A stretch of 64,000 nt of DNA from Microvirga sp. ACRRW (GTDB taxonomy: Bacteria; Pseudomonadota; Alphaproteobacteria; Rhizobiales; Beijerinckiaceae): contig NZ_JAKRNJ010000001.1 in assembly GCF_022346925.1 (NCBI RefSeq), positions 62,001-126,000 on the forward strand, read 5' to 3'. Positions 36,253-46,672 of the stretch are shown here, piece by piece. Position numbers and translations under genes: made by a program. How positions within the stretch are numbered: position 1 is the first letter of the stretch; each line of letters starts with the position of its first letter. The notes under the pieces were generated by a model, which had not been told where the DNA came from, did no database searches, and was given only the letters and a program-made list of their open reading frames with translations.

Positions 36253-36283
36253 CCTATGCTCAAGGCTAAATCTTGAGCATAGG
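36253..36283. repeat. 12-bp perfect hairpin between usg and the GNAT gene
   Basis: CCTATGCTCAAG (36253-36264) pairs with CTTGAGCATAGG (36272-36283), loop GCTAAAT. Neither strand has a T-run after it, so it is not a standard terminator. It could be a Rho-independent stop of weak type, an RNA end protector, or an operator. Confidence 0.6.
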
Positions 36284-36315
36284 CGTGGGTTCCCGCAGAG
36301 TCGGATCTGCAAGGG

Positions 36316-36849
36316 TCACGCAGCGGTGATCCGCTTGTGGAAGTAGGTGGTGTCGCACAGCCCGCCTTGGGGCCACAAAGCATAATTCGGGATCACACCC
36401 ACCCGCTGCCAGCCGAGGCGCGTGTAAAGGCGCTCCCCGTCGCTCCCGGTCACCGTGTCGAGCACGAGGACGGTTTTACCTGCCCTGGCCGCCGCATCTT
36501 CGGCTGCGCGCATGAGAGCCGCGCCGACACCGCGCTTTCGCGCCTTGCGATGCACGAGCATCTTCGAGACATCGGCCCGGTGCGGCTGGTTTTCCGGCTG
36601 CTTGAGAACCACCTGGACGGTGCCGACGATCCCGCCATCAGCCTCGGCGACGAGGAGGATGCGCTCGCCTGCCGCCACTCCATCAGCCACGCCCATCCAG
36701 AAGGTGTCCGCCTTGTCCTTCGTCATCGGCAGCATGAAGCTGACGGAAGCTCCGCCTTCCACGCAATCGATCAGAACATCGGACAAGGCTCCGATCTGCT
36801 CGGCAGCTTCCTTGGCCAGCAGGGAGCGGATCGTAACGGCATCGCTCAT
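36316..36849 (-). CDS. GNAT family N-acetyltransferase
   Basis: A 177-residue acetyl-CoA-dependent acetyltransferase. The CoA-binding motif is VHRKARKRGVGAALMRAAED, followed by VLDTVTGSDGERLYTRLGWQ. Its ATG overlaps the stop of the XRE-cupin regulator by four bases, so the two are translated together. The substrate is likely a small amine or antibiotic. Confidence 0.9.
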   Translation of the reverse strand: MSDAVTIRSLLAKEAAEQIGALSDVLIDCVEGGASVSFMLPMTKDKADTFWMGVADGVAAGERILLVAEADGGIVGTVQVVLKQPENQPHRADVSKMLVHRKARKRGVGAALMRAAEDAAARAGKTVLVLDTVTGSDGERLYTRLGWQRVGVIPNYALWPQGGLCDTTYFHKRITAA

Positions 36850-37448
36850 GAGAACCTCTCGCGTGTGGGCGATTTCGTGTCAGTGGCCAGCGCCACCAGA
36901 TAGCGGGCAGGCTGGCCCGAAAGATTGCGGAAGACGGTGGGCTGTTCGATGTCCATGCACAGGCAATCGCCTGCAAGAAGCCGGTAGGTTTCGTCGCCGA
37001 GGCCCAGCTCGATCTCGCCCTCGATGATCCAGATCTGCTGGCTGACACCCACGGAGCGGCGGCCCGTATCGTATGCGACGCGGGCACCGGCCGGCATGAT
37101 TACCTCAACGAGTTCCATGGGAGAAGGAAACCCCGAAGGCGACAGGTTGCGGCGCAGGTAGCCGGTGTCCGGATCGCGCCAGACACGCTGATCGGCCCGG
37201 CGTGCCAGGGGCGAAGCCACCGCGCTCTCTTGCTCCGCGAACAGGGAAGCCAGCGTTACCCCTAAGCCTGCTGCGAGCTTGTCCAGAACAACCGCTGTAG
37301 GGCTGCTTTCGCCCCGCTCGATGAGGGATATCATCGAGCGGCTCACGCCTGTGCGCTCCGCTAGTGCATCAAGCGTCAGCCCTCGCTCCACGCGCAAGCC
37401 CCGCAGGCGCTCCGCGAGATGGGCATTGATATTGGATGTCTCTTCCAT
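36846..37448 (-). CDS. XRE family regulator with C-terminal cupin
   Basis: A 200-residue repressor-type protein. The HTH is in LDALAERTGVSRSMISLIER (about residues 24-43); the cupin lies at about 105-190 (GARVAYDTGRR, QIWIIEGEIEL, LLAGDCLCMD). Such regulators sense a small metabolite and control adjacent catabolic or transfer genes. Palindromic operators lie just upstream. ATG 37448 is used. Confidence 0.92.
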   Translation of the reverse strand: MEETSNINAHLAERLRGLRVERGLTLDALAERTGVSRSMISLIERGESSPTAVVLDKLAAGLGVTLASLFAEQESAVASPLARRADQRVWRDPDTGYLRRNLSPSGFPSPMELVEVIMPAGARVAYDTGRRSVGVSQQIWIIEGEIELGLGDETYRLLAGDCLCMDIEQPTVFRNLSGQPARYLVALATDTKSPTRERFS

Positions 37449-37464
37449 GAAAATAGAATGCTTT

Positions 37465-37490
37465 TCCAATATATTGGAGTCAATACTCCA
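37465..37490. promoter_or_regulatory. overlapping operators for the XRE-cupin regulator
   Basis: A perfect 14-bp palindrome TCCAATATATTGGA (37465-37478) overlaps TGGAGT-CAAT-ACTCCA (37475-37490), a 6-bp inverted repeat. They lie 17 bases before the regulator start, in the divergent promoter region shared with the formyltransferase gene. Confidence 0.6.
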
Positions 37491-37554
37491 GTTGCACAAG
37501 CGCAGGAACTTGCCTTCACTTGGCTTCTTACCGGCTCAGAGGAGATGATTGGGA

Positions 37555-38403
37555 ATGCGCTTTGCCTTTGCCGGGATCGATTTTCTCGGAGACGTATTCG
37601 AGACCCTGATCGACAAGGGCTGGCACCCCGTAAAGCTGTTCAGCAGACCCTGCGACAGCATCTACGACTTCAACGAGACGACGGTTTCCCGTGCTCGCGG
37701 CCTGCGCATCCCGGTCCAGATGTCGCGCATCGCCCCCGCCGATCTTGCGGGGCTAAAAGCCCTTGGCTGCGATGCGTTGGTGGTGGCGGGCTATCCATGG
37801 CTCATCACAGGCTGGGAGCATCATGTGCCCTATGCCTTCAATTTCCACCCCTCGCCTCTGCCCGACGGGCGCGGCCCCTACCCGCTCTTCAAAGCGATCC
37901 TCGACGAATGTCACGAATGGGGTGTGACGGCCCATGTTCTGGAGCCTGCCTTCGATACCGGCGCCATTCTCGCGCAAAGACGCTTCGCCTTGAGCCCGCA
38001 AGAGACGCATGACACCCTGCTCGCCAAATGCCAGATGGCTGCCAAGGACATGGCGATCCGCCTGGCGGAGGATCTTGAAGCGCTCTGGCGGGAGGCGGCA
38101 CCGCAGGGACCGGGCACGTATTGGCCGCGCATCACCCAAACCGAGAGAACAGTCCAGTGGACGGGGAGCGTCGCCGATGCGCTGCGCACGATCCGCGCCT
38201 TTGGCTCAATCGAGGCCTTCGCGCAGGTCGATTCCCGCTACATCTATATCTGGGAGGCCAGCGGCTGGCAGGAGGAGCATGGCTTCAGGCCCGGCGCCCT
38301 CGTTCACAAGCACCGCAAGCACATGGTCGTCGCTGCAAGGGATGGATTTGTACAGATCACCGGCTGGAGCCCCTATACGCCGGGACCAGCGAGAGGCGCC
38401 TGA
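37555..38403 (+). CDS. formyltransferase family protein (Fmt-like)
   Basis: A 282-residue protein of the 10-formyl-THF transferase family. Catalytic Asn and His are in FNFHPSPLPDGRGPYP and the Asp in FDTGAIL; a C-terminal Fmt-like domain follows. It is not the housekeeping tRNA formyltransferase, since the N-terminal pocket and the lack of a def neighbour differ. A role in sugar-amine formylation is possible. GGAG lies 10 bases before ATG 37555. Confidence 0.85.
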   Translation: MRFAFAGIDFLGDVFETLIDKGWHPVKLFSRPCDSIYDFNETTVSRARGLRIPVQMSRIAPADLAGLKALGCDALVVAGYPWLITGWEHHVPYAFNFHPSPLPDGRGPYPLFKAILDECHEWGVTAHVLEPAFDTGAILAQRRFALSPQETHDTLLAKCQMAAKDMAIRLAEDLEALWREAAPQGPGTYWPRITQTERTVQWTGSVADALRTIRAFGSIEAFAQVDSRYIYIWEASGWQEEHGFRPGALVHKHRKHMVVAARDGFVQITGWSPYTPGPARGA

Positions 38404-38406
38404 AGA

Positions 38407-38475
38407 TCAGCGCCGCTTCTTCAGCAGCTTCCAGGCCTGACGCAAAAGAACAATATTTCTGATAAGCTTGAGCAT
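38407..38475 (-). CDS. possible 22-aa basic peptide
   Basis: A frame of 22 codons from ATG 38475, preceded by CGAGG at 7 bases: MLKLIRNIVLLRQAWKLLKK plus RR. It is amphipathic and strongly basic, as in membrane-interacting mini-proteins. Evidence is limited to the ribosome binding site and composition. Confidence 0.35.
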   Translation of the reverse strand: MLKLIRNIVLLRQAWKLLKKRR

Positions 38476-38553
38476 GAGCGAACCTCGAAAAGCATCTGCT
38501 TTTTAAAGGAAGTTCGAGATCGAAGGTTCCTTGATCTCACACTCGCGGAAAAC

Positions 38554-39081
38554 TCACAGCTCGCGATAAAGGCGCGTCTGATAGACGAGCGCCGGGTTCG
38601 GCTCACCGAGGCGGATGTTCACGATCTCACCGATGAGGACATGGTGGGTCGCCACGACCCGGGCGTCGCTCAGGCGGCAATCGAAGGAAACGAGGCCAGA
38701 CTTGAGCACAGGCGCCCCGGTGACCAGCTTGTCCCACTCGCCACGGGTGAAACGGTCAGGCCCCTGAAGCTCTGTCCTGCCCGCGAAGACATCCGCTAGG
38801 GCCAGATCCTCTGCCGAAAGAGTATTCACGCAGAACACGCCGTTCGAGAGAAGCGCCTGGGCAGAACGGGCCGCCGTGTTGACGCAGACCAGGAGGGCAG
38901 CCGGATCGTCGGTCACGGGCGTGACGGCGGTCGCCGTGAACCCGGCAAGGCCTGAAGGCCCGTCCGTGGTGACCACATGGACGGCTGCGGCAACGCGGCT
39001 CATGCCCTCGCGGAAGAGGACGGCGTCGAGGCCTTGTGCACCGGTTTCGGCGGAAGGGGGAGGAGCGGGAGTCTTCAACAT
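38554..39081 (-). CDS. flavin reductase family protein
   Basis: A 175-residue FMN-binding split-barrel reductase: MSRVAAAVHVVTTDGPSGLA, FTATAVTPVTDDPAALLVCV and FCVNTLSAED. It supplies reduced flavin to a monooxygenase component. ATG 39081 follows GGAAG; earlier frame positions are not conserved. No partner monooxygenase is adjacent. Confidence 0.9.
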   Translation of the reverse strand: MLKTPAPPPSAETGAQGLDAVLFREGMSRVAAAVHVVTTDGPSGLAGFTATAVTPVTDDPAALLVCVNTAARSAQALLSNGVFCVNTLSAEDLALADVFAGRTELQGPDRFTRGEWDKLVTGAPVLKSGLVSFDCRLSDARVVATHHVLIGEIVNIRLGEPNPALVYQTRLYREL

Positions 39082-39249
39082 GTTCTTCCAGGAAGCCTCT
39101 CCCACTCTTTCGGGCGGAGCACAAGGCTTTGCGTCCATATGGGGCCAGCAACTGCACTTTGGAAGCCGCCCTGGGACAACCTGCTTCCTATTGAACCAAA
39201 GTCTGCCGCCTATTCCATCAAGTTGCTTGATCGATACCTTAACAGTCCG

Positions 39250-39278
39250 TTGTCGAACGAAAAACCGTTTGCTAGAGA
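39250..39278 (+). promoter_or_regulatory. possible promoter of the liv operon
   Basis: TTGTCG (39250-39255), a 17-base spacer and TAGAGA (39273-39278), about 95 bases before livH. An ATCAAG-TTG-CTTGAT inverted repeat just upstream could be an operator. Confidence 0.35.
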
Positions 39279-39373
39279 CGCGCCAAGCTAACGGACCGCT
39301 TGGCGCCGCACCTGCATCGTGCTTTGCTGAGCACTCCCAAGCAAGACCCGCTTCCAGAGGGCAAGGGTAGGAC

Positions 39374-40294
39374 ATGGAAATTTTTGTGCAGCAGCTCATC
39401 AACGGGCTGACGCTGGGGTCGATCTACGGCCTCATCGCCATCGGTTATACGATGGTCTTCGGTATCATCGGCATGGTGAACTTCGCCCACGGCGACGTCT
39501 TCATGCTCTCCGCCTTCATCGCGCTCATCTTCTTCCTTATCCTGACCACATGGCTCGGGATCTCCTCCATCGTGCTGGCGCTCTTCATCGTGCTGATCAT
39601 CGCGATGGTGCTCACCTCGCTCTGGGGCTGGGCCATCGAGCGCATCGCCTACCGGCCCCTGCGCGGTTCGTTCCGCCTGGCGCCGCTGATCTCCGCCATC
39701 GGCGTGTCGATCTTCCTGTCCAACTTCGTCCAGGTCGCACAGGGTGCGCGCAACAAGCCGACGCCTCCCATGATCCGCGACGTGATCGTGCTGTTCCAGG
39801 GCGAAAGCGGATACAATGTTGCGATCTCCTACAAGCAGATCATCATCATGGTCGTGACGGCCGTGCTGCTCACGATCTTCTGGTACGTGGTGCAGAAGAC
39901 CTCGCTCGGCCGTGCCCAGCGCGCCTGCGAGCAGGACCGCAAGATGGCGGCCCTGCTGGGCATCAACGTGGACCGCACGATCTCGCTCACCTTCGTGATC
40001 GGCGCTTCACTCGCTGCGGTCGCTGGCACCATGTATCTGCTGTATTATGGCGTCGTGAGCTTTGCCGACGGCTTCGTGCCTGGCGTGAAGGCTTTCACGG
40101 CGGCCGTTCTCGGCGGCATCGGCTCCCTGCCGGGCGCCGTTCTCGGCGGCCTGATCATCGGTCTCATCGAGACCTTCTGGTCGGCTTATTTCTCGATCGA
40201 GTACAAGGACGTGGCCGCGTTCTCGATCCTGGCCATCGTCTTGATCTTCATGCCCTCCGGTATCCTCGGACGGCCTGAAGTCGAGAAGGTTTAA
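39374..40294 (+). CDS. livH: branched-chain amino acid ABC transporter permease LivH
   Basis: A 306-residue inner-membrane permease with about eight TM segments and the family EAA-like loop region GRAQRACEQDRKMAALLGIN. First gene of a complete liv operon: livM follows after 14 bases. Imports branched-chain or related amino acids with LivM. Confidence 0.94.
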   Translation: MEIFVQQLINGLTLGSIYGLIAIGYTMVFGIIGMVNFAHGDVFMLSAFIALIFFLILTTWLGISSIVLALFIVLIIAMVLTSLWGWAIERIAYRPLRGSFRLAPLISAIGVSIFLSNFVQVAQGARNKPTPPMIRDVIVLFQGESGYNVAISYKQIIIMVVTAVLLTIFWYVVQKTSLGRAQRACEQDRKMAALLGINVDRTISLTFVIGASLAAVAGTMYLLYYGVVSFADGFVPGVKAFTAAVLGGIGSLPGAVLGGLIIGLIETFWSAYFSIEYKDVAAFSILAIVLIFMPSGILGRPEVEKV

Positions 40295-40308
40295 GGAGCT
40301 AGACGAGC

Positions 40309-41721
40309 ATGAACGCTCCTTCCATCACCTCTTCGGCCCAGACCCAGGCCGCGACGAAAACCTTCGACCTGAAGGCAGCCCTCAAGGACGCCTTCAGGAC
40401 CGCGCTGATCACCTTCGGCCTCTGCATTCCGATCCTGTCCTTTAAGACGGAGCAGAGCGGCGCCGACCTGTTCCTGCGCTCCCGCTGGGATCTGGCCCTG
40501 ATCATCACCGCCATCGTGTTCGGCCTTCGCCTCGTGCTGCACGCCTTCACGGCGACTCGCGCCTATCGGCAGGCAACTCCCAGCCCCAAGCAGGCGACGG
40601 AGCCGGTCCATGCGGAGCCGAGCGCGTTCCAGCACGTGTCGAAGTTCGCCATTCCCTTCTTCCTGGGCGTGGCTTTGGCGTTCCCGGTGCTGATCTACCT
40701 CGTCCAGGGCGGGCTCAATGAATCCCGCTACTGGATCGACCTAGGCATCCTGATCCTCACCTACGTGATGCTCGGCTGGGGCCTGAACATCGTGGTGGGC
40801 CTCGCGGGCTTGCTCGATCTGGGATACGTCGCCTTCTACGCGGTCGGCGCCTATTCCTACGCCCTGCTCTCCACCACGTTCGGATTGTCGTTCTGGATCT
40901 GCCTGCCCCTCGCCGGCATTCTCGCCGCCTTCTGGGGCATGATCCTCGGCTTCCCGGTTCTGCGCCTGCGCGGCGACTACCTCGCCATCGTGACGCTGGC
41001 CTTCGGTGAGATCATCCGCCTCGTTCTCATCAACTGGGTGGACCTGACGAATGGCGGCGCCGGTATCGCCTCGATCCCGCGCGCGACCTTCTTCGGCCTT
41101 CCGTTCACGTCGGGCGAAGGCGGCTTCGCCGCGACCTTCGGGCTCGAATTCAACGGCATGCACAGGATCATCTTCCTGTACTATCTCATCCTCGTGCTCG
41201 CGCTGGTCACCAACTTCGTCACCATGCGCCTGCGCAAGCTGCCCGTGGGCCGTGCGTGGGAAGCACTTCGCGAGGATGAGATCGCCTGCCGCTCGCTCGG
41301 CATCAACACCACCAACACCAAGCTGACGGCCTTCGCCATCGGCGCCATGTTCGGCGGCTTCGCGGGCTCGTTCTTCGCAGTCCGCCAAGGTTTCGTCTCT
41401 CCGGAAAGCTTCAACTTCCTGGAATCGGCGATCATCCTGGCCATCGTGGTCATGGGCGGCATGGGCTCCCAGATCGGCGTCGCCATCGCGGCCATCGTGC
41501 TGGTCGGCGGCCCGGAAGTCCTGCGTAACCTCACCTTCCTCAAAGCGATCTTCGGAGAGGGCTTCGATCCGAACGAATACCGCCTGCTGATCTTCGGCGC
41601 AGGCATGGTGGCAATGATGGTCTGGCGTCCGCGCGGACTGATTTCGGAACGTGACCCCTCGGTGGTCTTGAAAGAGCGCAAGGCCATTTCCGGCTCGCTC
41701 GTGAAGGAAGGACACGGCTAA
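40309..41721 (+). CDS. livM: branched-chain amino acid ABC transporter permease LivM
   Basis: A 470-residue permease with an N-terminal extension of about 130 residues containing extra TM segments. The core has [20 protein letters not shown], and [18 protein letters not shown] is the coupling loop to the ATPases. Its TAA overlaps the ATG of livG by one base. Confidence 0.94.
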   Translation: MNAPSITSSAQTQAATKTFDLKAALKDAFRTALITFGLCIPILSFKTEQSGADLFLRSRWDLALIITAIVFGLRLVLHAFTATRAYRQATPSPKQATEPVHAEPSAFQHVSKFAIPFFLGVALAFPVLIYLVQGGLNESRYWIDLGILILTYVMLGWGLNIVVGLAGLLDLGYVAFYAVGAYSYALLSTTFGLSFWICLPLAGILAAFWGMILGFPVLRLRGDYLAIVTLAFGEIIRLVLINWVDLTNGGAGIASIPRATFFGLPFTSGEGGFAATFGLEFNGMHRIIFLYYLILVLALVTNFVTMRLRKLPVGRAWEALREDEIACRSLGINTTNTKLTAFAIGAMFGGFAGSFFAVRQGFVSPESFNFLESAIILAIVVMGGMGSQIGVAIAAIVLVGGPEVLRNLTFLKAIFGEGFDPNEYRLLIFGAGMVAMMVWRPRGLISERDPSVVLKERKAISGSLVKEGHG

Positions 41722-42562
41722 TGCGCTGGCTTCAGGATCCCATCCTCGATGTACAGCATCTCACGATGCGCTTCGGCGGCCTCGTCGCCGTCAACGACCT
41801 CTCCTTCCAGGCAGGGCGCGGCGACATCACCGCGCTCATCGGGCCGAACGGTGCGGGCAAGACGACCGTCTTCAACTGCATCACCGGCTTCTACAAACCG
41901 ACGGAAGGCATGCTGGCCCTGCGCAAGCCCGACGGCTCGCACCTGCTGCTGGAGAGGCTTCCGGGCTTCGACATCAACTGGAAGGCCAAGGTTGCCCGCA
42001 CCTTCCAGAACATCCGCCTGTTCTCCGGCATGACCGTGCTGGAAAACCTGCTGGTGGCGCAGCACAACCCGCTGATGATCGCCTCCGGCTTCACCTTCCT
42101 CGGCGTGCTCGGCCTCGGCGGCTACCGCAAGGCCGAGAAGGAAGCGATCGAGAAGGCCAAGTACTGGCTGGAGAAGGCCCGTCTTATCGACCGCGCCGAT
42201 GACCCGGCCGGTGACCTGCCCTACGGCGACCAGCGCCGTTTGGAGATCGCCCGCGCCATGTGCACCGATCCGCTCCTGCTCTGCCTCGATGAGCCGGCGG
42301 CAGGCCTCAACCCGCGCGAGTCCTTGGAGTTGAACGAACTCCTGCTCTCGATCCGCAAGGATCACGGCACTTCGATCCTTCTGATCGAGCACGACATGTC
42401 GGTGGTCATGCAGATCTCCGATCACGTGGTGGTGCTGGATTACGGCACCAAGATCTCGGACGGCCTGCCCGCCGATGTGAGGAACGATCCCAAGGTCATC
42501 GCCGCCTATCTCGGCGTGGCCGACGAGGAAGAAGTGAAGCAAGTCGAAGCGGAGATCGGCGC

Positions 42563-42566
<4 letters not shown>
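41721..42566 (+). CDS. livG: branched-chain amino acid ABC transporter ATP-binding protein LivG
   Basis: A 281-residue ATPase with Walker A GPNGAGKTT, a C-loop of the LivG type (DLPYGDQRRLEIARAM) and Walker B LLLCLDEPAAG. The usual LSYG signature reads LPYG here. livF starts within its last codon (ATGA). Confidence 0.95.
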
Positions 42567-43326
<760 letters not shown>

Positions 43327-43327
<1 letters not shown>

Positions 43328-43689
43328 TGCAGGGCATTCTCTACGAAGAGCCTTCGATTTGGCTCTTCCTTCTCATCACCGTGATCATGGGCGGCTGGGC
43401 CGCCTGGATGACCGGACGGGCCATCGCCATCACCTGGAAGCCTTTCTGGACGCTCATTGCCTACCTGTTCATCCTCGGGGCAGCGGTGCGCTTCATCCAC
43501 TTCGCCCTGTTCGGCGGAACGCTTCTGTCGGTCCATTACTATGCGGTGGACACGATCGTGCTGCTGGTCATCGGCGCACTGGGTTTCCAGTACCGCCGCG
43601 CCCGGATGATGACCACGCAATACCGTTGGCTCTACGAGCGGAGCGGCCCATTCTCCTGGCGGGAAAAGGCTTCTGCTACCAAGGGCTAA
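43327..43689 (+). CDS. DUF6867 family membrane protein in the liv operon
   Basis: A 120-residue protein with three membrane segments: an N-terminal IWLFLLITVIMGGWAAWM, then FWTLIAYLFILGAAVRF and VDTIVLLVIGALGFQY, and a basic C-terminus. It overlaps livF by one base. This small protein recurs in alphaproteobacterial liv operons and is probably an accessory subunit. Function unknown. Confidence 0.85.
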
Positions 43690-43815
43690 GCCCAAAAGAT
43701 TCCCAGGTGACAAGTGCCTAAAAAACGGCATGATGCTGCCTTGGATGACGGATTTACCGTCAAACCGGCCCCACGAGGAAGAGGGGCCTATAAAACCACC
43801 CAGAGGAGTGACCTC

Positions 43816-44943
43816 ATGAAAAAAATGCTGTTGACCGGCGTGGCGCTTGGTCTTGGCCTCGCCTTCTCCAGCGCTGCCAGCGCCCAGATCAAGATCGGCG
43901 TTGCTGGCCCCATCACCGGCCCGAACGCGGCTTTCGGCGCTCAGCTGAAGAACGGCGTCGAGCAGGCTGTTGCCGACATTAACGCGGCTGGCGGCATCAA
44001 TGGCCAGCAGCTCCAGGTCGTCGTCGGTGACGATGTGTCCGATCCGAAGCAGGGCGTGTCGGTTGCGAACAAGTTCGCATCCGAAGGCGTGAAGTTCGTC
44101 GTCGGCCACTTCAACTCCGGCGTCTCGATCCCGGCCTCGGACATCTACGAGGAAGCCGGCATCGTGCAGGTTTCGCCTGCTTCGACGAACCCCAAGTACA
44201 CCGACTCCGGCAAGTGGAACACCTTCCGTACCTGCGGCCGTGACGACCAGCAGGGTGCCGTCGCCGGCGCTTACCTCTCCGACAAGTTCAAGGGCAAGAA
44301 GGTCGCCGTCGTTCACGACAAGACCCCTTACGGCAAGGGCCTCGCTGACGAAACCCAGAAGGCCATGAATGCAAAGGGCCTGAAGGAAGTCGTTTATGAA
44401 GGCGTGAACCCGGGCGAGAAGGACTATTCCGCTCTCGTGTCCAAGCTGAAGCAGGCTGGTGTTGACGTCGTCTACTTCGGCGGCCTCCACACGGAAGCCG
44501 GCCTCATCATCCGCCAGATGCGCGACCAGGGCCTGAACGCCCCGCTCATGTCCGGTGACGGCATCGTGTCGGCCGAGTTCACCTCGATCGCCGGCCCCGG
44601 CGCCGAAGGCACCCTGATGACCTTCTCGCCGGATCCGCGCAAGAACCCGAACGCGAAGGATGTCGTGGCCAAGTTCCGCGCCAAGAACTACGAGCCCGAG
44701 GCTTATACCCTCTACTCGTACGCCGCCGCTCAGGTTCTCGCCGAAGCCGCCAAGCAGGCCGGCAGCACCGATGGCAAGAAGGTTGCCGAGGCCATGAAGG
44801 CCGGCAAGCCCTTCAAGACCGTCATCGGCGATCTCACCTTCGACAAGAAGGGCGACATCACCCGTCCGGACTACGTCATGTACGTCTGGAAGAAGGGCGC
44901 TGACGGCAAGATCGACTACACCGGCAACGAGATGAACATGTAA
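43816..44943 (+). CDS. livK: branched-chain amino acid ABC transporter substrate-binding protein LivK/LivJ
   Basis: A 375-residue periplasmic binding protein. The signal peptide MKKMLLTGVALGLGLAFSSA is cleaved near ASAQIK. The type I fold shows GVAGPITGPNAAFGAQLKNG and binding residues in SPASTNPKYT. ATG 43816 is preceded by AGAGGAG. It completes the transporter and carries its own terminator. Confidence 0.95.
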   Translation: MKKMLLTGVALGLGLAFSSAASAQIKIGVAGPITGPNAAFGAQLKNGVEQAVADINAAGGINGQQLQVVVGDDVSDPKQGVSVANKFASEGVKFVVGHFNSGVSIPASDIYEEAGIVQVSPASTNPKYTDSGKWNTFRTCGRDDQQGAVAGAYLSDKFKGKKVAVVHDKTPYGKGLADETQKAMNAKGLKEVVYEGVNPGEKDYSALVSKLKQAGVDVVYFGGLHTEAGLIIRQMRDQGLNAPLMSGDGIVSAEFTSIAGPGAEGTLMTFSPDPRKNPNAKDVVAKFRAKNYEPEAYTLYSYAAAQVLAEAAKQAGSTDGKKVAEAMKAGKPFKTVIGDLTFDKKGDITRPDYVMYVWKKGADGKIDYTGNEMNM

Positions 44944-44970
44944 TCGATTGGCCTAAAGCCAACCGAACAG

Positions 44971-44994
44971 ACCCGCCCTGGCGACAGGGCGGGT
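44971..44994 (+). terminator. intrinsic terminator of the liv operon
   Basis: A 10-bp stem ACCCGCCCTG/CAGGGCGGGT around GCGA, followed by seven Ts. Confidence 0.92.
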
Positions 44995-45023
44995 TTTTTT
45001 CATGGAAGCATTCCGGAGCCCTC

Positions 45024-45404
45024 ATGCCCGCCCTCACCTTGCAGCTTCTCGAGAGACCTTATGCCGTCTGCCGTCTGCCTCCAGGGGCGGACGTCCCGTC
45101 GCCCATTCCGGGCCCGTTCTCGCTGCTGATCCAATCGGTCGAGGAAACAACGATTGTCTGCCCTCGCGATCAGGCTCCTCAAGGAGCCGAGATCGATTCC
45201 GGCTGGCGCTGCTTTCGCATTCTCCAGGTCTTCGATTTCAGCGTGCCGGGCATTCTGGCATCGGTATTGTCCCCGCTCGCCCTAGCCGGCGTCGGCATCT
45301 TCGCGTCATCCACGTTCAGCACCGATTACGTGCTGGTGAAGGCCAGCGATCTCGACCGGGCCATACAGGCTCTCGCCGAAGCAGGCCATCAAATCACACC
45401 GTAA
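45024..45404 (+). CDS. ACT domain protein (ACT_7/CASTOR-like)
   Basis: A 126-residue protein with tandem ACT-like folds: WRCFRILQVFDFSVPGILAS and GVGIFASSTFSTDYVLVKAS. Such proteins bind amino acids and may sense them. Its position after the liv operon fits an amino-acid sensing role, but the terminator separates their transcription. Confidence 0.85.
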   Translation: MPALTLQLLERPYAVCRLPPGADVPSPIPGPFSLLIQSVEETTIVCPRDQAPQGAEIDSGWRCFRILQVFDFSVPGILASVLSPLALAGVGIFASSTFSTDYVLVKASDLDRAIQALAEAGHQITP

Positions 45405-45406
45405 TG

Positions 45407-45871
45407 TTAGGCCCGTTCGATACGCGCGGCGAAGCAGCCGCGCCGGGCGAAGTGCGCATCCACATGAGAAACCTGCGGGTTGGAGAGAAAGCGCTCGATG
45501 ACCTCCGCCACGGCGTCCCCTTCGGCCACCTCCGCATCGACGATGAGAGCCGCCACATCATAGGCGCGCAAGGACAGCAGACGGTTTCTCAGAATAGGCG
45601 CCAACTCACCTCGGTAATGCCCCGTTGCGGCAGAGCGGCTGACGAAGATCGGCCCGCTCGCGCGGTAGGGCGACGAAGCCGTCGGCTGATGCACATGACT
45701 GAGAAGCAGCAGTTCCTCGCCCACGGGAACACGCGTGAGCGAGATGCGGCACGGATAGGCATCGGCCTCGTCTGCATACACGCGCTGAGCCCCGATGGCC
45801 TTAAGCTCCGCATCGCTGAGCCGGAAGAGAGCCGCGAAGGGTTCCGCCTCAAGACCGTGCATCTGAAACAT
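45407..45871 (-). CDS. DUF1203 family protein
   Basis: A 154-residue cytosolic protein with GLEAEPFAALFRLSDAEL, YPCRISL, LLLLSHVHQP and SPYRASGPIFV, characteristic of DUF1203. Function unknown. It ends two bases after the ACT gene stop on the other strand. Confidence 0.88.
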   Translation of the reverse strand: MFQMHGLEAEPFAALFRLSDAELKAIGAQRVYADEADAYPCRISLTRVPVGEELLLLSHVHQPTASSPYRASGPIFVSRSAATGHYRGELAPILRNRLLSLRAYDVAALIVDAEVAEGDAVAEVIERFLSNPQVSHVDAHFARRGCFAARIERA

Positions 45872-45943
45872 CGTGATGATCTCCTGTTGAGATCATCACT
45901 CTGTCCATGTTCGCGCCTTGGAACGACCCGTTTCCTGTGATGC

Positions 45944-46672
45944 CTAGCCCAGCGTTCCCAAAACCGGAAACGTCTCAAGTAGCCAGAACGACATGTTGGT
46001 GATCCAGCCGGTGAGGAAAGCGATTCCCGTGAGGATCATCAGCACGCCCATCACCTTTTCCACCAACCCGAAGCGCGAGCGCATGCGCTTCAAAAGGGCG
46101 ACGAAGGGCTTCATGGCGAAGGCTGCAAGCAGGAAGGGAATGCCGAGACCCGCCGAATAAGCGGCAAGCAGCAATGCCCCATAGGACACGCTGTTCTCCG
46201 ATCCCGCCACCGCCAGAATGGCCGCGAGAACAGGCCCGATGCAGGGCGTCCAGCCGAAGGCGAAGGCGAGGCCCATCACATAGGCGCCCCATAAGCCCAC
46301 CGGCTTCTCCACGGAGAAGCGGGCCTCCCGATAGAACAGCCCGATCCTGAAGACGCCGAGGAAGTGCAGGCCCATCACGATGATCGCGATGCCGGCGACG
46401 GTGCTGAGCACATCGAGATATTGCCGGATCACCTGCCCCAGAGCCGAGGCGGTGGCGCCCAGGAGCACGAACACGGTCGCAAAACCCGCCACGAACAGCA
46501 GCGCGGCGAGAATCGCCCGGCGGCGCACGGCCCGGTCATCGCCTGCGTGCAGCTGATCAAAGGTCGTGCCCGCCAGGAACGACAGGTATGGGGGGACCAG
46601 CGGCAGGACGCAGGGGCTTAAGAAGCTGATGAGGCCGCCGAGGGCAGCTGCCGGAAAGGATACGCTGAGCAT
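45944..46672 (-). CDS. ccdA: cytochrome c biogenesis protein CcdA
   Basis: A 242-residue inner-membrane thiol-disulfide transporter with six TM segments. The redox cysteines are in SFLSPCVLPLVPPYLSFLAG and FGWTPCIGPVLAAI. It passes electrons to periplasmic thioredoxin-like proteins used in cytochrome c maturation. ATG 46672 begins at the normal family N-terminus. Confidence 0.95.
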   Translation of the reverse strand: MLSVSFPAAALGGLISFLSPCVLPLVPPYLSFLAGTTFDQLHAGDDRAVRRRAILAALLFVAGFATVFVLLGATASALGQVIRQYLDVLSTVAGIAIIVMGLHFLGVFRIGLFYREARFSVEKPVGLWGAYVMGLAFAFGWTPCIGPVLAAILAVAGSENSVSYGALLLAAYSAGLGIPFLLAAFAMKPFVALLKRMRSRFGLVEKVMGVLMILTGIAFLTGWITNMSFWLLETFPVLGTLG

